Shown: positions 8,842-17,881, counted from the first letter of the stretch. The stretch: 27,825 nt of DNA from Bacteroidales bacterium (GCA_017543645.1 JAFYFR010000026.1:1-27825), one strand, 5' to 3'. Translations and numbers: made by a program. The notes: generated by a model from the sequence alone, not told the origin.

Positions 8842-8884
8842 GGGAGTTTTATAATACTTTACGTTTTATAAAGCTCCCTTTGCT
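8842..8884 (+). terminator. Rho-independent terminator after the SPOR gene
   Basis: Perfect 13-pair stem with one G-T wobble: left arm 8842-8854 (GGGAGTTTTATAA), right arm 8866-8878 (TTATAAAGCTCCC), 11-base loop, followed by a T-rich tail. It lies 52 bases after the SPOR stop codon and ahead of the cyclase gene. Confidence 0.82.
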
Positions 8885-8962
8885 TTTGTGAAAATATTTA
8901 TCCAAAATTTTTGTTTATTTTCATTTTTGTTGTAATTTGGTTGTGAAATTTTGACTAATGTA

Positions 8963-10381
8963 ATGGCCGAACAATCGGAAAATATTGATTTTGCAGACCG
9001 TGTAGCCGCTCTTATCCGCGAGAAGAACGAACTCAGCCAGCAGTTGAAGGAGCTTACAACCCTTTACGACAATGTTTTGGCTGAGAAAGAGAGGCTCGAG
9101 GAGATTCTCGCCTCAGTGCCGGGGCAGTATATGCGCGGTGCTAATGGAGGTGAGCACACTCATGCGCTCAAGTTCAAGATGGTTACGGTGATGTATTTGG
9201 ATATCAGAGCAGTAACAAGCATTACTGCGTGCGAAAATTCTGCCGAGGCCATCGACGAGCTTGATCAGGTGATGTTCCATTTCAGCGACATAGCCGAAAA
9301 ATTCAAGCTTCAGGTTTGCAAGACCATAGGATACTCGTTTCTCTGCGCGGGCGGCATACCCGACAAGAATATCACCAACCCTATCGACGTGGTGCTTGCC
9401 GCCTTGGAAATGAACGACTATCTACAGACCATTTCTGACAAATCGTCTTATGCCAACGGCGAAAAATTCTGGCAGCTCCGCATCGGTATTCATACCGGTC
9501 CTGTAACAGCCACTGCCACTGGACGGAAAAAAATCACATACGACATCAAGGGCGACACCGTCAACAACGCTTCTCGTATAGCCGCAGCAGCCGGAGTAAA
9601 CCAGATTAACGTTTCGGTCTTTACATACGACTTGGTGAAAGAGTTTTTTGTAACTGAATTTTGCGGTGTGATTCCCGTAAAATACCGTGATTTGGAAATG
9701 TATCAGATTAAACGTCTGAAAAAAGACTATTCGGTAAACGTTAACAAGGGTTTCTATCCCAACTCGTTTTTCCAGATACGCTATGCCCTGCGGCAGTTTA
9801 CCGACTTGCAGGAGTATATTCTCGACAAATTGGAGAAGGAGCTTCCGCCTTTTCTCTATTACCACAACACGCGCCACACTATCGATGTGGTGAATCAGGT
9901 GGAGATTATCGGCTACGGCGAGGGCGTGAGCGACGAAGACCTGCTGCTGCTCAAGACCGCGGGACTTTTCCATGATACGGGATACATAGTGGGCGCGGCC
10001 AACCACGAGTTTTTTGGGACGCAGATTGCCCGAGACATCCTTCCCAAGTGGAATTACACGCCCGAACAGCTCGACAAAATTTGCGATTTGATTATGGCTA
10101 CCCAGCTTCCGCCCAATCCTAAGACCATCATGGAAAAAATCATTTGCGATGCCGACCTCGTGTATCTCGGTCGCACCGACTTTATTCCAGTCTCCAATAT
10201 GCTCTACGACGAATTGAAAGCCCTTGGAAGCAACTTGGACATCGACGCTTGGAACCAAAAGCAGGTGGATTTCCTCACCCAGCACCACTATTTTACCGAA
10301 ACTGCTATCAAGGTGCTTGAAGTAGGCAAGGAAAATCAGATTGAGCGTTTGAAAAAGCTTATCGCAAAATCTAATGCATAA
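8963..10381 (+). CDS. Class III adenylate/guanylate cyclase-like domain fused to a PDE-like HD domain
   Basis: 472 residues from ATG 8963 (the open frame starts at TTG 8951). A coiled coil at about 10-50 is followed by a class III cyclase domain: first metal Asp80 in 'YLDIRAVTS', Lys in 'CKTIG', 'YDIKGDTVNNASR' with the usual Asn201 and transition-state Arg205. The second metal ligand, normally Asp in KTIGDxxxA, is Tyr124 here (KTIGYSFLCAGG). The C-terminal half is an HD domain: 'YHNTRHTIDV' (His305), 'LFHDTGY' (His337-Asp338) and 'NHEFFG'. The YHNxxH pattern resembles cyclic-nucleotide phosphodiesterases. Known families suggest cyclic-nucleotide synthesis and hydrolysis in one polypeptide, but the Tyr makes cyclase activity doubtful. 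There is no transmembrane segment, so it is cytoplasmic. The domain calls are solid; the activity is inference. Confidence 0.82.
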   Translation: MAEQSENIDFADRVAALIREKNELSQQLKELTTLYDNVLAEKERLEEILASVPGQYMRGANGGEHTHALKFKMVTVMYLDIRAVTSITACENSAEAIDELDQVMFHFSDIAEKFKLQVCKTIGYSFLCAGGIPDKNITNPIDVVLAALEMNDYLQTISDKSSYANGEKFWQLRIGIHTGPVTATATGRKKITYDIKGDTVNNASRIAAAAGVNQINVSVFTYDLVKEFFVTEFCGVIPVKYRDLEMYQIKRLKKDYSVNVNKGFYPNSFFQIRYALRQFTDLQEYILDKLEKELPPFLYYHNTRHTIDVVNQVEIIGYGEGVSDEDLLLLKTAGLFHDTGYIVGAANHEFFGTQIARDILPKWNYTPEQLDKICDLIMATQLPPNPKTIMEKIICDADLVYLGRTDFIPVSNMLYDELKALGSNLDIDAWNQKQVDFLTQHHYFTETAIKVLEVGKENQIERLKKLIAKSNA

Positions 10382-10426
10382 CTATATATAAGTGGCTTTA
10401 AAAAACTGAATTATAAACATTTGGTT

Positions 10427-11686
10427 ATGAACGAAAAAATTTTGTCTTTTATCTGGTTCAACAGGCTTTATCCTCAGTCTGCGCTCCGAACCACACAGGG
10501 CGAAAGTATCAGCATAATCAAGGCAGGATTCTCCAACAAAGATTCTGGTCCCGACATCACCGACGCGCAAATACGTATCGGCGACATTGTGTGGGTTGGA
10601 AACATCGAACTTCATGTAAAGTCGTCGCATTGGCAACTGCATCATCATAATGACAATCCAGCATACACAAACATAATTCTCCATATAGTTTTTCAAGACG
10701 ACAAGCCTCTTAAAGATCCAAAAGGCAACCTTGTGCCAACGCTTGTGCTGCCATTTGAGCAGAAATATGCCGAAGCCTATCACAAATTGCTTGCAACCAA
10801 CGATTTCGACCTCTGCCGCTGCGGTTTTGAACGGTTTGGCGAGTTGAAAACATCTTCATTTCTCGACCGTCTTGCAAGCGACCGCCTTAAAGCTAAGGCA
10901 TTTAACGTGCTTGACGACCTTAAACTCAACAACGGCGATTGGAAAGAAACCTTTTGGCAGACCCTCGCCTCGGCTTTCGGTTTGGGTAAAAATGCTCTGC
11001 CTTTCAAGCAGTTGGCACAGTCGGTTCCATTCTCTATAGTGGAAAAAAACCGACATCAAATCAGCATCATAGCAGCAATTCTCTATGGACAAGCTGGATT
11101 TTTTTCGCTAAAAAAGTTTTCGGGTGAGCAATATATTGATATTCAGCGCGAATACTATTATCATAAGCAAAAATACAGTCTTACGCCCATCGACCCGTCG
11201 GTATGGAAGTTTTCCGGAATCCGCCCCGTCAACTTTCCCGACCGCAGGATATTGCAGTTGTCGGTACTGGTGGGCCGAAACGATAATCTTTTCTCGCAGG
11301 TTATGGAGGCAGAGACACTTTCGGATATATATTCACTTTTTGATATTGACATTGATAATAAGAAGCTTTCGTTCTTTCACGACGCGCATTTGGTAAAACT
11401 CGGTAACGATACGCTAAATCTTTTGATAATCAACCTTGTATGCCCGTTCCTCTATGCGTATTCGTCGTATTTCAAGGACGAAAATGCTGCTCAACGTGCG
11501 GTATTGTTCTTGGAACAGATTCCTCCCGAGAAAAATTCCATTACCAAGTTTATGGTAAGTCTGGGCATCCAGCCGCGGTCTGCCCTTGATTCACAGGCGT
11601 TTCTCTATCTTCGCAACGACTTCTGCCGTCCAAAACGCTGCATCGAATGCCAGGTGGGACGGTATATTGTGATTAATACCTTATAA
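10427..11686 (+). CDS. DUF2851 family protein
   Basis: 419 residues from ATG 10427, 45 bases after the cyclase-HD gene. The N-terminal half matches the Bacteroidota family DUF2851: 'ILSFIWFNRLYPQSALRT', 'GPDITDAQIRIGDIVWVGN' and 'IELHVKSSHWQLHHHNDN'. The C-terminus has a cysteine cluster, CRPKRCIECQVGR, that could bind a metal. The function of the family is not known to me. No signal peptide or membrane segment is seen, so it is probably cytoplasmic. It may be cotranscribed with the upstream gene, since no terminator lies between them. Confidence 0.8.
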   Translation: MNEKILSFIWFNRLYPQSALRTTQGESISIIKAGFSNKDSGPDITDAQIRIGDIVWVGNIELHVKSSHWQLHHHNDNPAYTNIILHIVFQDDKPLKDPKGNLVPTLVLPFEQKYAEAYHKLLATNDFDLCRCGFERFGELKTSSFLDRLASDRLKAKAFNVLDDLKLNNGDWKETFWQTLASAFGLGKNALPFKQLAQSVPFSIVEKNRHQISIIAAILYGQAGFFSLKKFSGEQYIDIQREYYYHKQKYSLTPIDPSVWKFSGIRPVNFPDRRILQLSVLVGRNDNLFSQVMEAETLSDIYSLFDIDIDNKKLSFFHDAHLVKLGNDTLNLLIINLVCPFLYAYSSYFKDENAAQRAVLFLEQIPPEKNSITKFMVSLGIQPRSALDSQAFLYLRNDFCRPKRCIECQVGRYIVINTL

Positions 11687-11694
11687 TTATTATC

Positions 11695-11724
11695 TTGAAA
11701 TATCATCAATTATATTTATCTTTG
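11695..11724 (+). promoter_or_regulatory. Promoter of glnN
   Basis: TATCTTTG (11717-11724) preceded 19 bases upstream by TTG (11695-11697), a full match to the Bacteroidota consensus. It lies 31 bases before the glnN start codon. No nitrogen-regulatory operator was recognised. Confidence 0.7.
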
Positions 11725-11755
11725 CATCATCATTTTGCAATAATATTATCCAATT

Positions 11756-13936
11756 ATGACCGCTATCAGCAGATTCAAAGCATTAGAGCGCGAATACGGG
11801 CACAAACCTGTCCATGTAGACCATTCGCACGACAAAAACCTTACTTTTTACGCCTGCAACGTCTTTGACCAGACGAAGATGGCTAAATTCTTGCCCGATT
11901 CTATCTTTAAGCAGGTAAAAAAGACTATGAGCGAGGGCAAGCGTATCGACCGCGAACTTGCCGACCATGTGGCAAACGCTATGAAAGAATGGGCTTTGCA
12001 GCTCGGCGTTACGCATTATACCCACTGGTTTCAACCGCTTACCGACCAGAGTGCAGAAAAACATGACTCGTTTTTTACTCTCGACAATGGTATGCCGGTG
12101 GAATCTTTTGACGGAAAGGTGCTTGCGCAGCAGGAACCCGACGCTTCGAGTTTTCCAAACGGCGGTATACGCAATACATTCGAGGCTCGCGGCTATACGG
12201 CTTGGGACTGCACTTCGCCTGCTTTTGTAATAGGCTCAACTCTTTGTATACCAACAATTTTTGTATCATATACCGGCGAGGCTCTCGACTATAAGACACC
12301 CTTACTCCGCGCCTTAAACGCCATCGACAAGCAGGCCACTGCTGTTTGCCGCTATTTCCTGCCTGAAACCAAAAAGGTGATTGCCACTCTCGGCTGGGAG
12401 CAGGAGTATTTTTTGATTGATGAGGCACTGTTCGATGCCCGTCCCGACCTTGTTTCTTGCGGACGCACCCTTATGGGGCACAATTCCGCTAAAAACCAGC
12501 AGTTAGACGACCACTATTTCGGCTCTATTCCCGAGCGTGTGGTAGAATTTATGGCTGATTTGGAGGTTGAGTGCCACAAACTCGGTATTCCTGTACGGAC
12601 ACGGCACAACGAGGTGGCGCCGGGACAGTTTGAGTGCGCTCCAATTTTTGAGGAGGCCAATCTCGCCGTTGACCACAATATGCTGCTGATGGACTTGATG
12701 ATGAAGATTGCCCGCAGGCACAATTTCCGCATACTTCTTCACGAGAAACCTTTTGCCGAGGTAAACGGTTCGGGAAAGCACAACAACTGGTCGCTCGCCG
12801 CCGACGGACGTGTCAATCTGCTTTCGCCCGGCAAGGATCACGACTCAAACCTAATGTTCCTGACCTTCTTGGTTAATGTTATCAAAGCAGTCTACGACCA
12901 TCAGGACTTGCTCCGCGCGTCTATTATGACAGCTGGCAACGAACACCGACTTGGTGCGAGCGAGGCTCCTCCGGCTATTATTTCGGTTTTCCTCGGTGCG
13001 CATCTGAGCAAGACCCTCGCGCTGTTGAAAGAGCAGACAGCCGACGGTAAAATTCTCAACGCCGCTGCCAAACGCTCTATTAATCTGAATATTGAGCAGA
13101 TTCCCGAAATTCTTTTGGACAATACCGACCGCAACCGCACGTCGCCTTTTGCATTCACCGGCAACAGGTTTGAGTTCCGCGCCGTGGGCAGCAGTGCCAA
13201 TTGCGCTTGCCCTCTTATTGTGCTAAACACCATTGTGGCAGGTCAGTTAGAAAAGTTCAAAGCCGAATTGGACACCGCCCTTTCCACAGGTGCCAACCGC
13301 GACGAAATCATCCTCAAAATACTTGGAAACTATACTGCGGAGTTTTATCCGATACTTTTTGAGGGCAATAACTACAGCGACGATTGGAAGGCTGAGGCTA
13401 AGAAACGTGGATTGTCGAATATAACTTCGTGTCCCGAATCTATTTCAGCCTATACATTAGATAGCACTATTAAACTTTTTGAGTCTCAACAAGTTCTCTC
13501 TGAGCGCGAATTATCGGCTCGTCAGGATATTTACGCCGAAAACTATCACAAAAAAATACATATAGAATCGTGCGTGATAGCCAATCTCGCTCTCAACCAC
13601 ATTATACCCACTGCCATCCGCTATCAGAACCTTTTGGCAGAAAACTACCACAATACCAAGGGTTTGGGTTTCGACGACTTGATAGAGAACCGCTTGGACA
13701 CCATCAAAACTATCTCGAAGCTGATTCTCGTAATCAAGACCGAGGTGGCTCAGATGACCGACGCCCGCAACAACGCCGTTACTTCCACCGACAATCTCGA
13801 AAAGGCTAAGGCATACCACAATAATGTTAAACCTTATCTTTCGTCTATACGCCGCAGCATAGATGCCCTTGAGATGATTATTGACGACGAGATGTGGCCC
13901 TTGCCTAAGTACCGAGAAATGCTGTTTTGCCATTAA
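11756..13936 (+). CDS. glnN: Glutamine synthetase type III
   Basis: A 726-residue enzyme, the normal length of GSIII and much longer than GSI (about 470). It condenses ammonium and glutamate to glutamine with ATP in the cytoplasm, as a large oligomer. Visible motifs are 'TLGWEQEYFLID' (Glu215 and Glu217, metal and substrate site), 'RHNEVAPGQFECAPIFEEAN' (284-302), 'LHEKPFAEVNGSGKHNNW' (328-345, ATP/metal region) and 'AGNEHRLGASEAPPAIIS'. The long C-terminal region after the catalytic core is typical of type III. The gene appears monocistronic with its own promoter and a hairpin downstream. I see no truncation or altered catalytic residue. Confidence 0.96.
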   Translation: MTAISRFKALEREYGHKPVHVDHSHDKNLTFYACNVFDQTKMAKFLPDSIFKQVKKTMSEGKRIDRELADHVANAMKEWALQLGVTHYTHWFQPLTDQSAEKHDSFFTLDNGMPVESFDGKVLAQQEPDASSFPNGGIRNTFEARGYTAWDCTSPAFVIGSTLCIPTIFVSYTGEALDYKTPLLRALNAIDKQATAVCRYFLPETKKVIATLGWEQEYFLIDEALFDARPDLVSCGRTLMGHNSAKNQQLDDHYFGSIPERVVEFMADLEVECHKLGIPVRTRHNEVAPGQFECAPIFEEANLAVDHNMLLMDLMMKIARRHNFRILLHEKPFAEVNGSGKHNNWSLAADGRVNLLSPGKDHDSNLMFLTFLVNVIKAVYDHQDLLRASIMTAGNEHRLGASEAPPAIISVFLGAHLSKTLALLKEQTADGKILNAAAKRSINLNIEQIPEILLDNTDRNRTSPFAFTGNRFEFRAVGSSANCACPLIVLNTIVAGQLEKFKAELDTALSTGANRDEIILKILGNYTAEFYPILFEGNNYSDDWKAEAKKRGLSNITSCPESISAYTLDSTIKLFESQQVLSERELSARQDIYAENYHKKIHIESCVIANLALNHIIPTAIRYQNLLAENYHNTKGLGFDDLIENRLDTIKTISKLILVIKTEVAQMTDARNNAVTSTDNLEKAKAYHNNVKPYLSSIRRSIDALEMIIDDEMWPLPKYREMLFCH

Positions 13937-14004
13937 CCGAAAGTAAATTAGCGTTTTAGGTTACATAAAATGCAGAAATATTTTTTTAGTGTTTAATAAA
14001 AAAC

Positions 14005-14038
14005 AAGCGGGGCAAGCCATAAAAAACTTGTCCCGCTT
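14005..14038. terminator. Hairpin downstream of glnN, probable terminator
   Basis: A 12-pair stem with one wobble: AAGCGGGGCAAG (14005-14016) and CTTGTCCCGCTT (14027-14038), loop of 10. On the plus strand no T-run follows. The A-run before the left arm would give a T-run on the minus strand, although no minus-strand gene ends here. It may still end glnN transcripts or protect their 3' end. Confidence 0.5.
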
Positions 14039-14144
14039 CAATTAAACAACTAAAAAAAGAAGTATTCTCGAACATGAAACACATCTTTTTATACGCAATC
14101 GTACTGCTTTATGTTTCGCGGATGTGAGAAAAATTTTTTTCCCT

Positions 14145-14152
14145 TATCTTTG
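14145..14152 (+). promoter_or_regulatory. -7 element upstream of the repeat lipoprotein
   Basis: TATCTTTG at 14145-14152, a full match to the -7 consensus, 26 bases before the ATG at 14179. No clear TTG is found at the expected -33 distance; the upstream sequence is an A/T run. Confidence 0.5.
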
Positions 14153-14178
14153 CGCATGATAATTCAATTTTATTTGTG

Positions 14179-15312
14179 ATGAAACCCCCGCTCGTCTGTA
14201 TCATTGTGCTGTTAATGATGGTAACATCATGCACCACCGGCCCCGACTATCTGTGTTTCGAGGTTAGGGCTGGAACGTCCGTTTCTTTGGTGAAACGCAG
14301 CGCGGTTAATCCCGACATTCAGTACTCTTTCGACAAGGATGTGTGGAACGATTTGGATTCTGTGGTTGTTCGGCAAAACTGCCGCGTGTATTTCAAGGGT
14401 GTCAACCCCGACGGAATCAACAAAGACTCTTTTCACTCTTTGCGATTCTGTGTTTCCGACACATTTAAATGCAGCGGCAATATCATGACATTGATCGACG
14501 GGATAGGGGCGACGACCGCCATTCCTTGCGATTATTGTTTCATACGGTTGTTTAAGGGTTGCCCTATGAGCACCGCGCCTAAGCTGCCTGCCACAGAGCT
14601 TACCGACGGATGCTACGAAAGTATGTTCAGCGACTGCAGATGCCTTACCGCCGCGCCAGAGCTTCCCGCCACTAAGCTCGCCGAATACTGTTATTATAGT
14701 ATGTTCAAAGGCTGTTCGAGCCTTACTGCCGCCCCCCAGCTTCCCGCCACCACTTTGTCTGGATGGTGCTATCAGGAGATGTTTTGGGATTGCTCCAATT
14801 TAGTGGCACCGCCCAAACTGCCAGCCACCAAATTAGCTATTTGCTGCTACCGATGGATGTTCAGCGAATGTGTCAGATTGACCACTCCCCCAAAGCTCCC
14901 TGCCACATCGTTGGCAACTGCTTGCTATAATGGAATGTTTTACAATTGTTCGAGGTTGACTGCCGCGCCCAATTTGCCAGCTAAAATATTGTCGCCATGG
15001 TGCTATTCCAATATGTTTGTGGGATGCGCGAGCCTTACCAAAGCTCCAGAAATGGGAGCGATGGTTTTGGGAAGGGGCAGTTGTACACGGATGTTTCAAT
15101 ATTGCGCTAAGCTCAACAGCGTTTCGGTGGATTTTTCATCTTGGGGCGAAACCATCTATTCCGATTTTGACGGAGGAGATAATTGTCCTTTCGGCACACA
15201 CTCCTGGCTCGAAGGCGTAGCCACAAACGGCACATTCACCTCTCCCGTTAGTTTGCCCGACAAGCGGGGTGCCGGATTTGTCCCCGACGGATGGAAGAAT
15301 GTGAGGAAATAG
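14179..15312 (+). CDS. BspA-like lipoprotein with 26-residue Cys-containing repeats
   Basis: 377 residues. ATG 14179 is preferred over the GTG one codon earlier. A short lipoprotein signal ends in lipobox VTSC (Cys18). Residues about 25-115 form a non-repeat N-terminal domain. From about 130 to 310 there are seven tandem units of 26 residues, consensus LTxAPxLPATxLxxxCYxxMFxxCxx, the last one degenerate, plus a partial unit before the first. Each full unit keeps two Cys, at unit positions 16 and 24. This is the leucine-rich type found in surface proteins of Bacteroidales, which in BspA mediates adhesion. Surface exposure and a binding role are inferred from family knowledge. The C-terminus 'GAGFVPDGWKNVRK' shows no type IX sorting domain. 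Confidence 0.8.
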   Translation: MKPPLVCIIVLLMMVTSCTTGPDYLCFEVRAGTSVSLVKRSAVNPDIQYSFDKDVWNDLDSVVVRQNCRVYFKGVNPDGINKDSFHSLRFCVSDTFKCSGNIMTLIDGIGATTAIPCDYCFIRLFKGCPMSTAPKLPATELTDGCYESMFSDCRCLTAAPELPATKLAEYCYYSMFKGCSSLTAAPQLPATTLSGWCYQEMFWDCSNLVAPPKLPATKLAICCYRWMFSECVRLTTPPKLPATSLATACYNGMFYNCSRLTAAPNLPAKILSPWCYSNMFVGCASLTKAPEMGAMVLGRGSCTRMFQYCAKLNSVSVDFSSWGETIYSDFDGGDNCPFGTHSWLEGVATNGTFTSPVSLPDKRGAGFVPDGWKNVRK

Positions 15313-15366
15313 AATGGATTTTTTAGTTTTTCACCCAAAAAAACATTTCCTTTAATCATTTTTTTA

Positions 15367-15374
15367 TATCTTTG
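15367..15374 (+). promoter_or_regulatory. -7 element and structured leader of the Cache-GAF-PAS sensor gene
   Basis: TATCTTTG (15367-15374) lies 95 bases before the ATG at 15470, leaving a leader of roughly 90 bases. The leader holds an imperfect hairpin, 15384-15392 with 15403-15413 (two-base bulge, 10-base loop). No TTG was seen at the -33 position. Any regulatory role of the hairpin is speculative. Confidence 0.45.
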
Positions 15375-15469
15375 GAAAAAATTATAATGCCGTTTCTGTT
15401 ATCGGCGCATTATGGTTTGATAATTGCTTGTAACTGATTTGTTATACTGCATTAATAATTAGGCAGATT

Positions 15470-17881
15470 ATGAATAGGAAGAATAAATACATCATTGTCC
15501 TTGTCCTCCTGCTTTTGTTGGTCTACGGAGCGGGATTGGCAATTTTTATATATGGCAAATACAAGAGCACTATCCGCGAAACGGCTCTTTCCACCTCGGC
15601 ACTGTCGAAAACCAAGGCTTTGGAAATATCCGACTACATCAACTCCACGCTCAAGACCGCCGGCACTATCAGCAACATGCTCGCCACCGCAAACGAAAAA
15701 TACGGCTCCAACATGATGCCTTACGTTACTCAGTCGCTCAAAAACCTTGTTGCCGAAAATCCCGATTTCAGCTCGTTTACCGTTACGTGGGAGTATTCCG
15801 AGGTGAATCCCGACTGGTTTAAGCCTTACGGACGTATAGTAATGCAGTCGTATATGCGCGATGGTCTTCCTTTTATCACTTGCGACACTCTCGACCGCGA
15901 AGGCGAGACGGGCGACGAGACCTATTATCAGATGAAGACAGGTACAGTAAAAAATCTATTTACCAATATGTACGTCAGCAATGCCGAGATGCACATGCGA
16001 GCCGAGGCACGTTACTGTTTTTCGGTGGCTACCAAAATAGAAGTGGCGGGAACATTTGCCGGAACTGTGGCTGTGGAGATTCCTCTTGCCAAAATTGAGG
16101 AACTGCTCAATCGCCAGTCGCTCGAGCTCGAAGGCAATGTGTTTATCCTTACCAACAACGGTAAGATTGCAGTCCATCCAAATACTGAATTTGTCAATAC
16201 GTTTTTCAAAGACGCCTATACCGATATAGACCAGACTGGTGGACTTTCGCGCCAGATTGCCGACGGTTCGCTCCGCAGCCTCGACTATACATATCAGAAC
16301 AAGAACATCGGAATTCTTGATTTTTCGCATAGCGACAAGTGCCACATCAGTTTCTATCCTATTGAGCTGAAGGACAATACCACCCCGTGGACGCTAGGTT
16401 ACGAAATCGACTACGCACAGTTCCGCATGAAAGCTCTCAGCGGAGTTAACACCTTTTTATTATTGACATTTTTCGGATTTATAGTGCTGGCAATTTTTGC
16501 CTATATGTTTGTAACATTTGCCACCAAGCCCATGAAAGAGGTGGATTCGGTATTGCAGAAGCTCCGTAGCGGCGATTTCGACAATATTTCAAAGCTCGAG
16601 TCGTCTGACGAGGAGACACAGAAACTCTACAACTCTGTCAACTTCCTTGCCGACCGTATTATGCGTACCACAAAGTTTGCACGTAGCATGGGCAAGGGCG
16701 ACCTCGAAACCACATTCGAGACCCACGACGTAAACAACGCTCTCGACTCCGCGCTGATAGAGATGCAGAAAAACCTTCTGCACGCTCGTGCAGAGGAGAA
16801 AAAACGTATCGAGGAAAACGAAAAACTCTCTTGGTCGCAAAACGGTCTCGCGCAGATCGGCGAGTTCCTCCGTATGAACAACGCCGACATCGCCGACTTT
16901 GCTTTCAAGATTATCAGCTACCTTGTAAAATATCTCGGAGCATTACAGGGCGCGATGTTCGTTACCGAAGAGAGGGACGGCAAAAAAGTTCTCGAGCAGA
17001 AGGCCACCTACGCCCTCGACCGCAAAAAGCAGCTCACCACCACCGTTGAGTTCGGCGAGAGCCTTGTGGGACGCTGCGCCATAGAACGTAAGACTATCTA
17101 CATGACCGAAGTTCCCGAAGGATACCTTTATATTACATCAGGTTTGGGCGAGAAAAAGCCGTCGTGCCTGTTGCTCGTGCCGTTGCAGTTTGAGGACGAT
17201 GTGCACGGCGTTATCGAGATAGCCTCGCTCCACGATATTGCAGAGTATCAGATTAAGTTTTTCGACAATGTGGCTGAACGTATCGCCTCAACAATATCTA
17301 ACATCAAAAAGAACATCAACAGCGCGGAACTCCTCAATAAGTTCTCCACTCAGAGTAACGAGCTTGCCCGCCGCGAAAAAGAGATTGCCGCATCGTACAA
17401 CGACATCAAGCAGGCTCAGGACGAGGTGAAACTCTCCGAGCGCGAGATTGTGGCAATCCTCGACGTGCTTTCGCAGACTTCTATCATTATGCGTTACGAT
17501 ACTACCGGCGTGGTACTCGACCTCCGCGACAAAACTCTCAACACCACAGGATACAAGCAGAGCGACATCGTGGGACACAACATCCGCGAAGTGTCAGCCC
17601 TAACGAAGAGCGAGATGGTAAGTTTCGACGTGTTCTGGACAGAGGTGCTAAACGGCAAGACCAAAGTGCGCTTCTTCACCCGTGGCGATGTTAAATTCCG
17701 CGAGACATTCTCACTACTTTACGATAACAACAACCAGCCATTCAAGGTAATCAGTGTGGCAGTTCCCGAAACCAACGTTAAGTTTGGGTTCGATGACGAA
17801 ACTCCGCATAATCCCAACGCTGTAGTGTCAAAAGCTATAGTTGAAGATCAGCCTTCAAACTCGGAGATGCAAAAATTTTAA
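15470..17881 (+). CDS. Transmembrane sensor: Cache-HAMP-GAF-PAS, without an output domain
   Basis: 803 residues. A transmembrane helix at about 7-29 is followed by a large extracytoplasmic region (about 30-320) of the double-Cache type, with 'TNMYVSNAEMHM', 'VAVEIPLAKIEELL' and 'VFILTNNGKIAVHPN'. A second transmembrane helix at about 324-347 leads into a HAMP-like segment, 'ATKPMKEVDSVLQKLRSGDF'. A GAF domain (about 467-615), a coiled coil (about 615-655) and a PAS domain (about 653-770) follow. After PAS there are only about 30 polar residues. I find no kinase H-box, GGDEF, EAL, cyclase or methyl-accepting signalling tip. It would bind a small molecule outside and pass a conformational signal inward, but the effector must be another protein. 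The reading frame is intact. Confidence 0.78.
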   Translation: MNRKNKYIIVLVLLLLLVYGAGLAIFIYGKYKSTIRETALSTSALSKTKALEISDYINSTLKTAGTISNMLATANEKYGSNMMPYVTQSLKNLVAENPDFSSFTVTWEYSEVNPDWFKPYGRIVMQSYMRDGLPFITCDTLDREGETGDETYYQMKTGTVKNLFTNMYVSNAEMHMRAEARYCFSVATKIEVAGTFAGTVAVEIPLAKIEELLNRQSLELEGNVFILTNNGKIAVHPNTEFVNTFFKDAYTDIDQTGGLSRQIADGSLRSLDYTYQNKNIGILDFSHSDKCHISFYPIELKDNTTPWTLGYEIDYAQFRMKALSGVNTFLLLTFFGFIVLAIFAYMFVTFATKPMKEVDSVLQKLRSGDFDNISKLESSDEETQKLYNSVNFLADRIMRTTKFARSMGKGDLETTFETHDVNNALDSALIEMQKNLLHARAEEKKRIEENEKLSWSQNGLAQIGEFLRMNNADIADFAFKIISYLVKYLGALQGAMFVTEERDGKKVLEQKATYALDRKKQLTTTVEFGESLVGRCAIERKTIYMTEVPEGYLYITSGLGEKKPSCLLLVPLQFEDDVHGVIEIASLHDIAEYQIKFFDNVAERIASTISNIKKNINSAELLNKFSTQSNELARREKEIAASYNDIKQAQDEVKLSEREIVAILDVLSQTSIIMRYDTTGVVLDLRDKTLNTTGYKQSDIVGHNIREVSALTKSEMVSFDVFWTEVLNGKTKVRFFTRGDVKFRETFSLLYDNNNQPFKVISVAVPETNVKFGFDDETPHNPNAVVSKAIVEDQPSNSEMQKF

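Noticed and set aside
9422..10288. 288-codon open frame on the minus strand
   Set aside because: Antisense to the cyclase-HD gene, with no domain or promoter.
14005..14038. Hairpin considered as a riboswitch or attachment site
   Set aside because: A single simple stem with no conserved riboswitch features and no second copy seen; a terminator-like role is enough.
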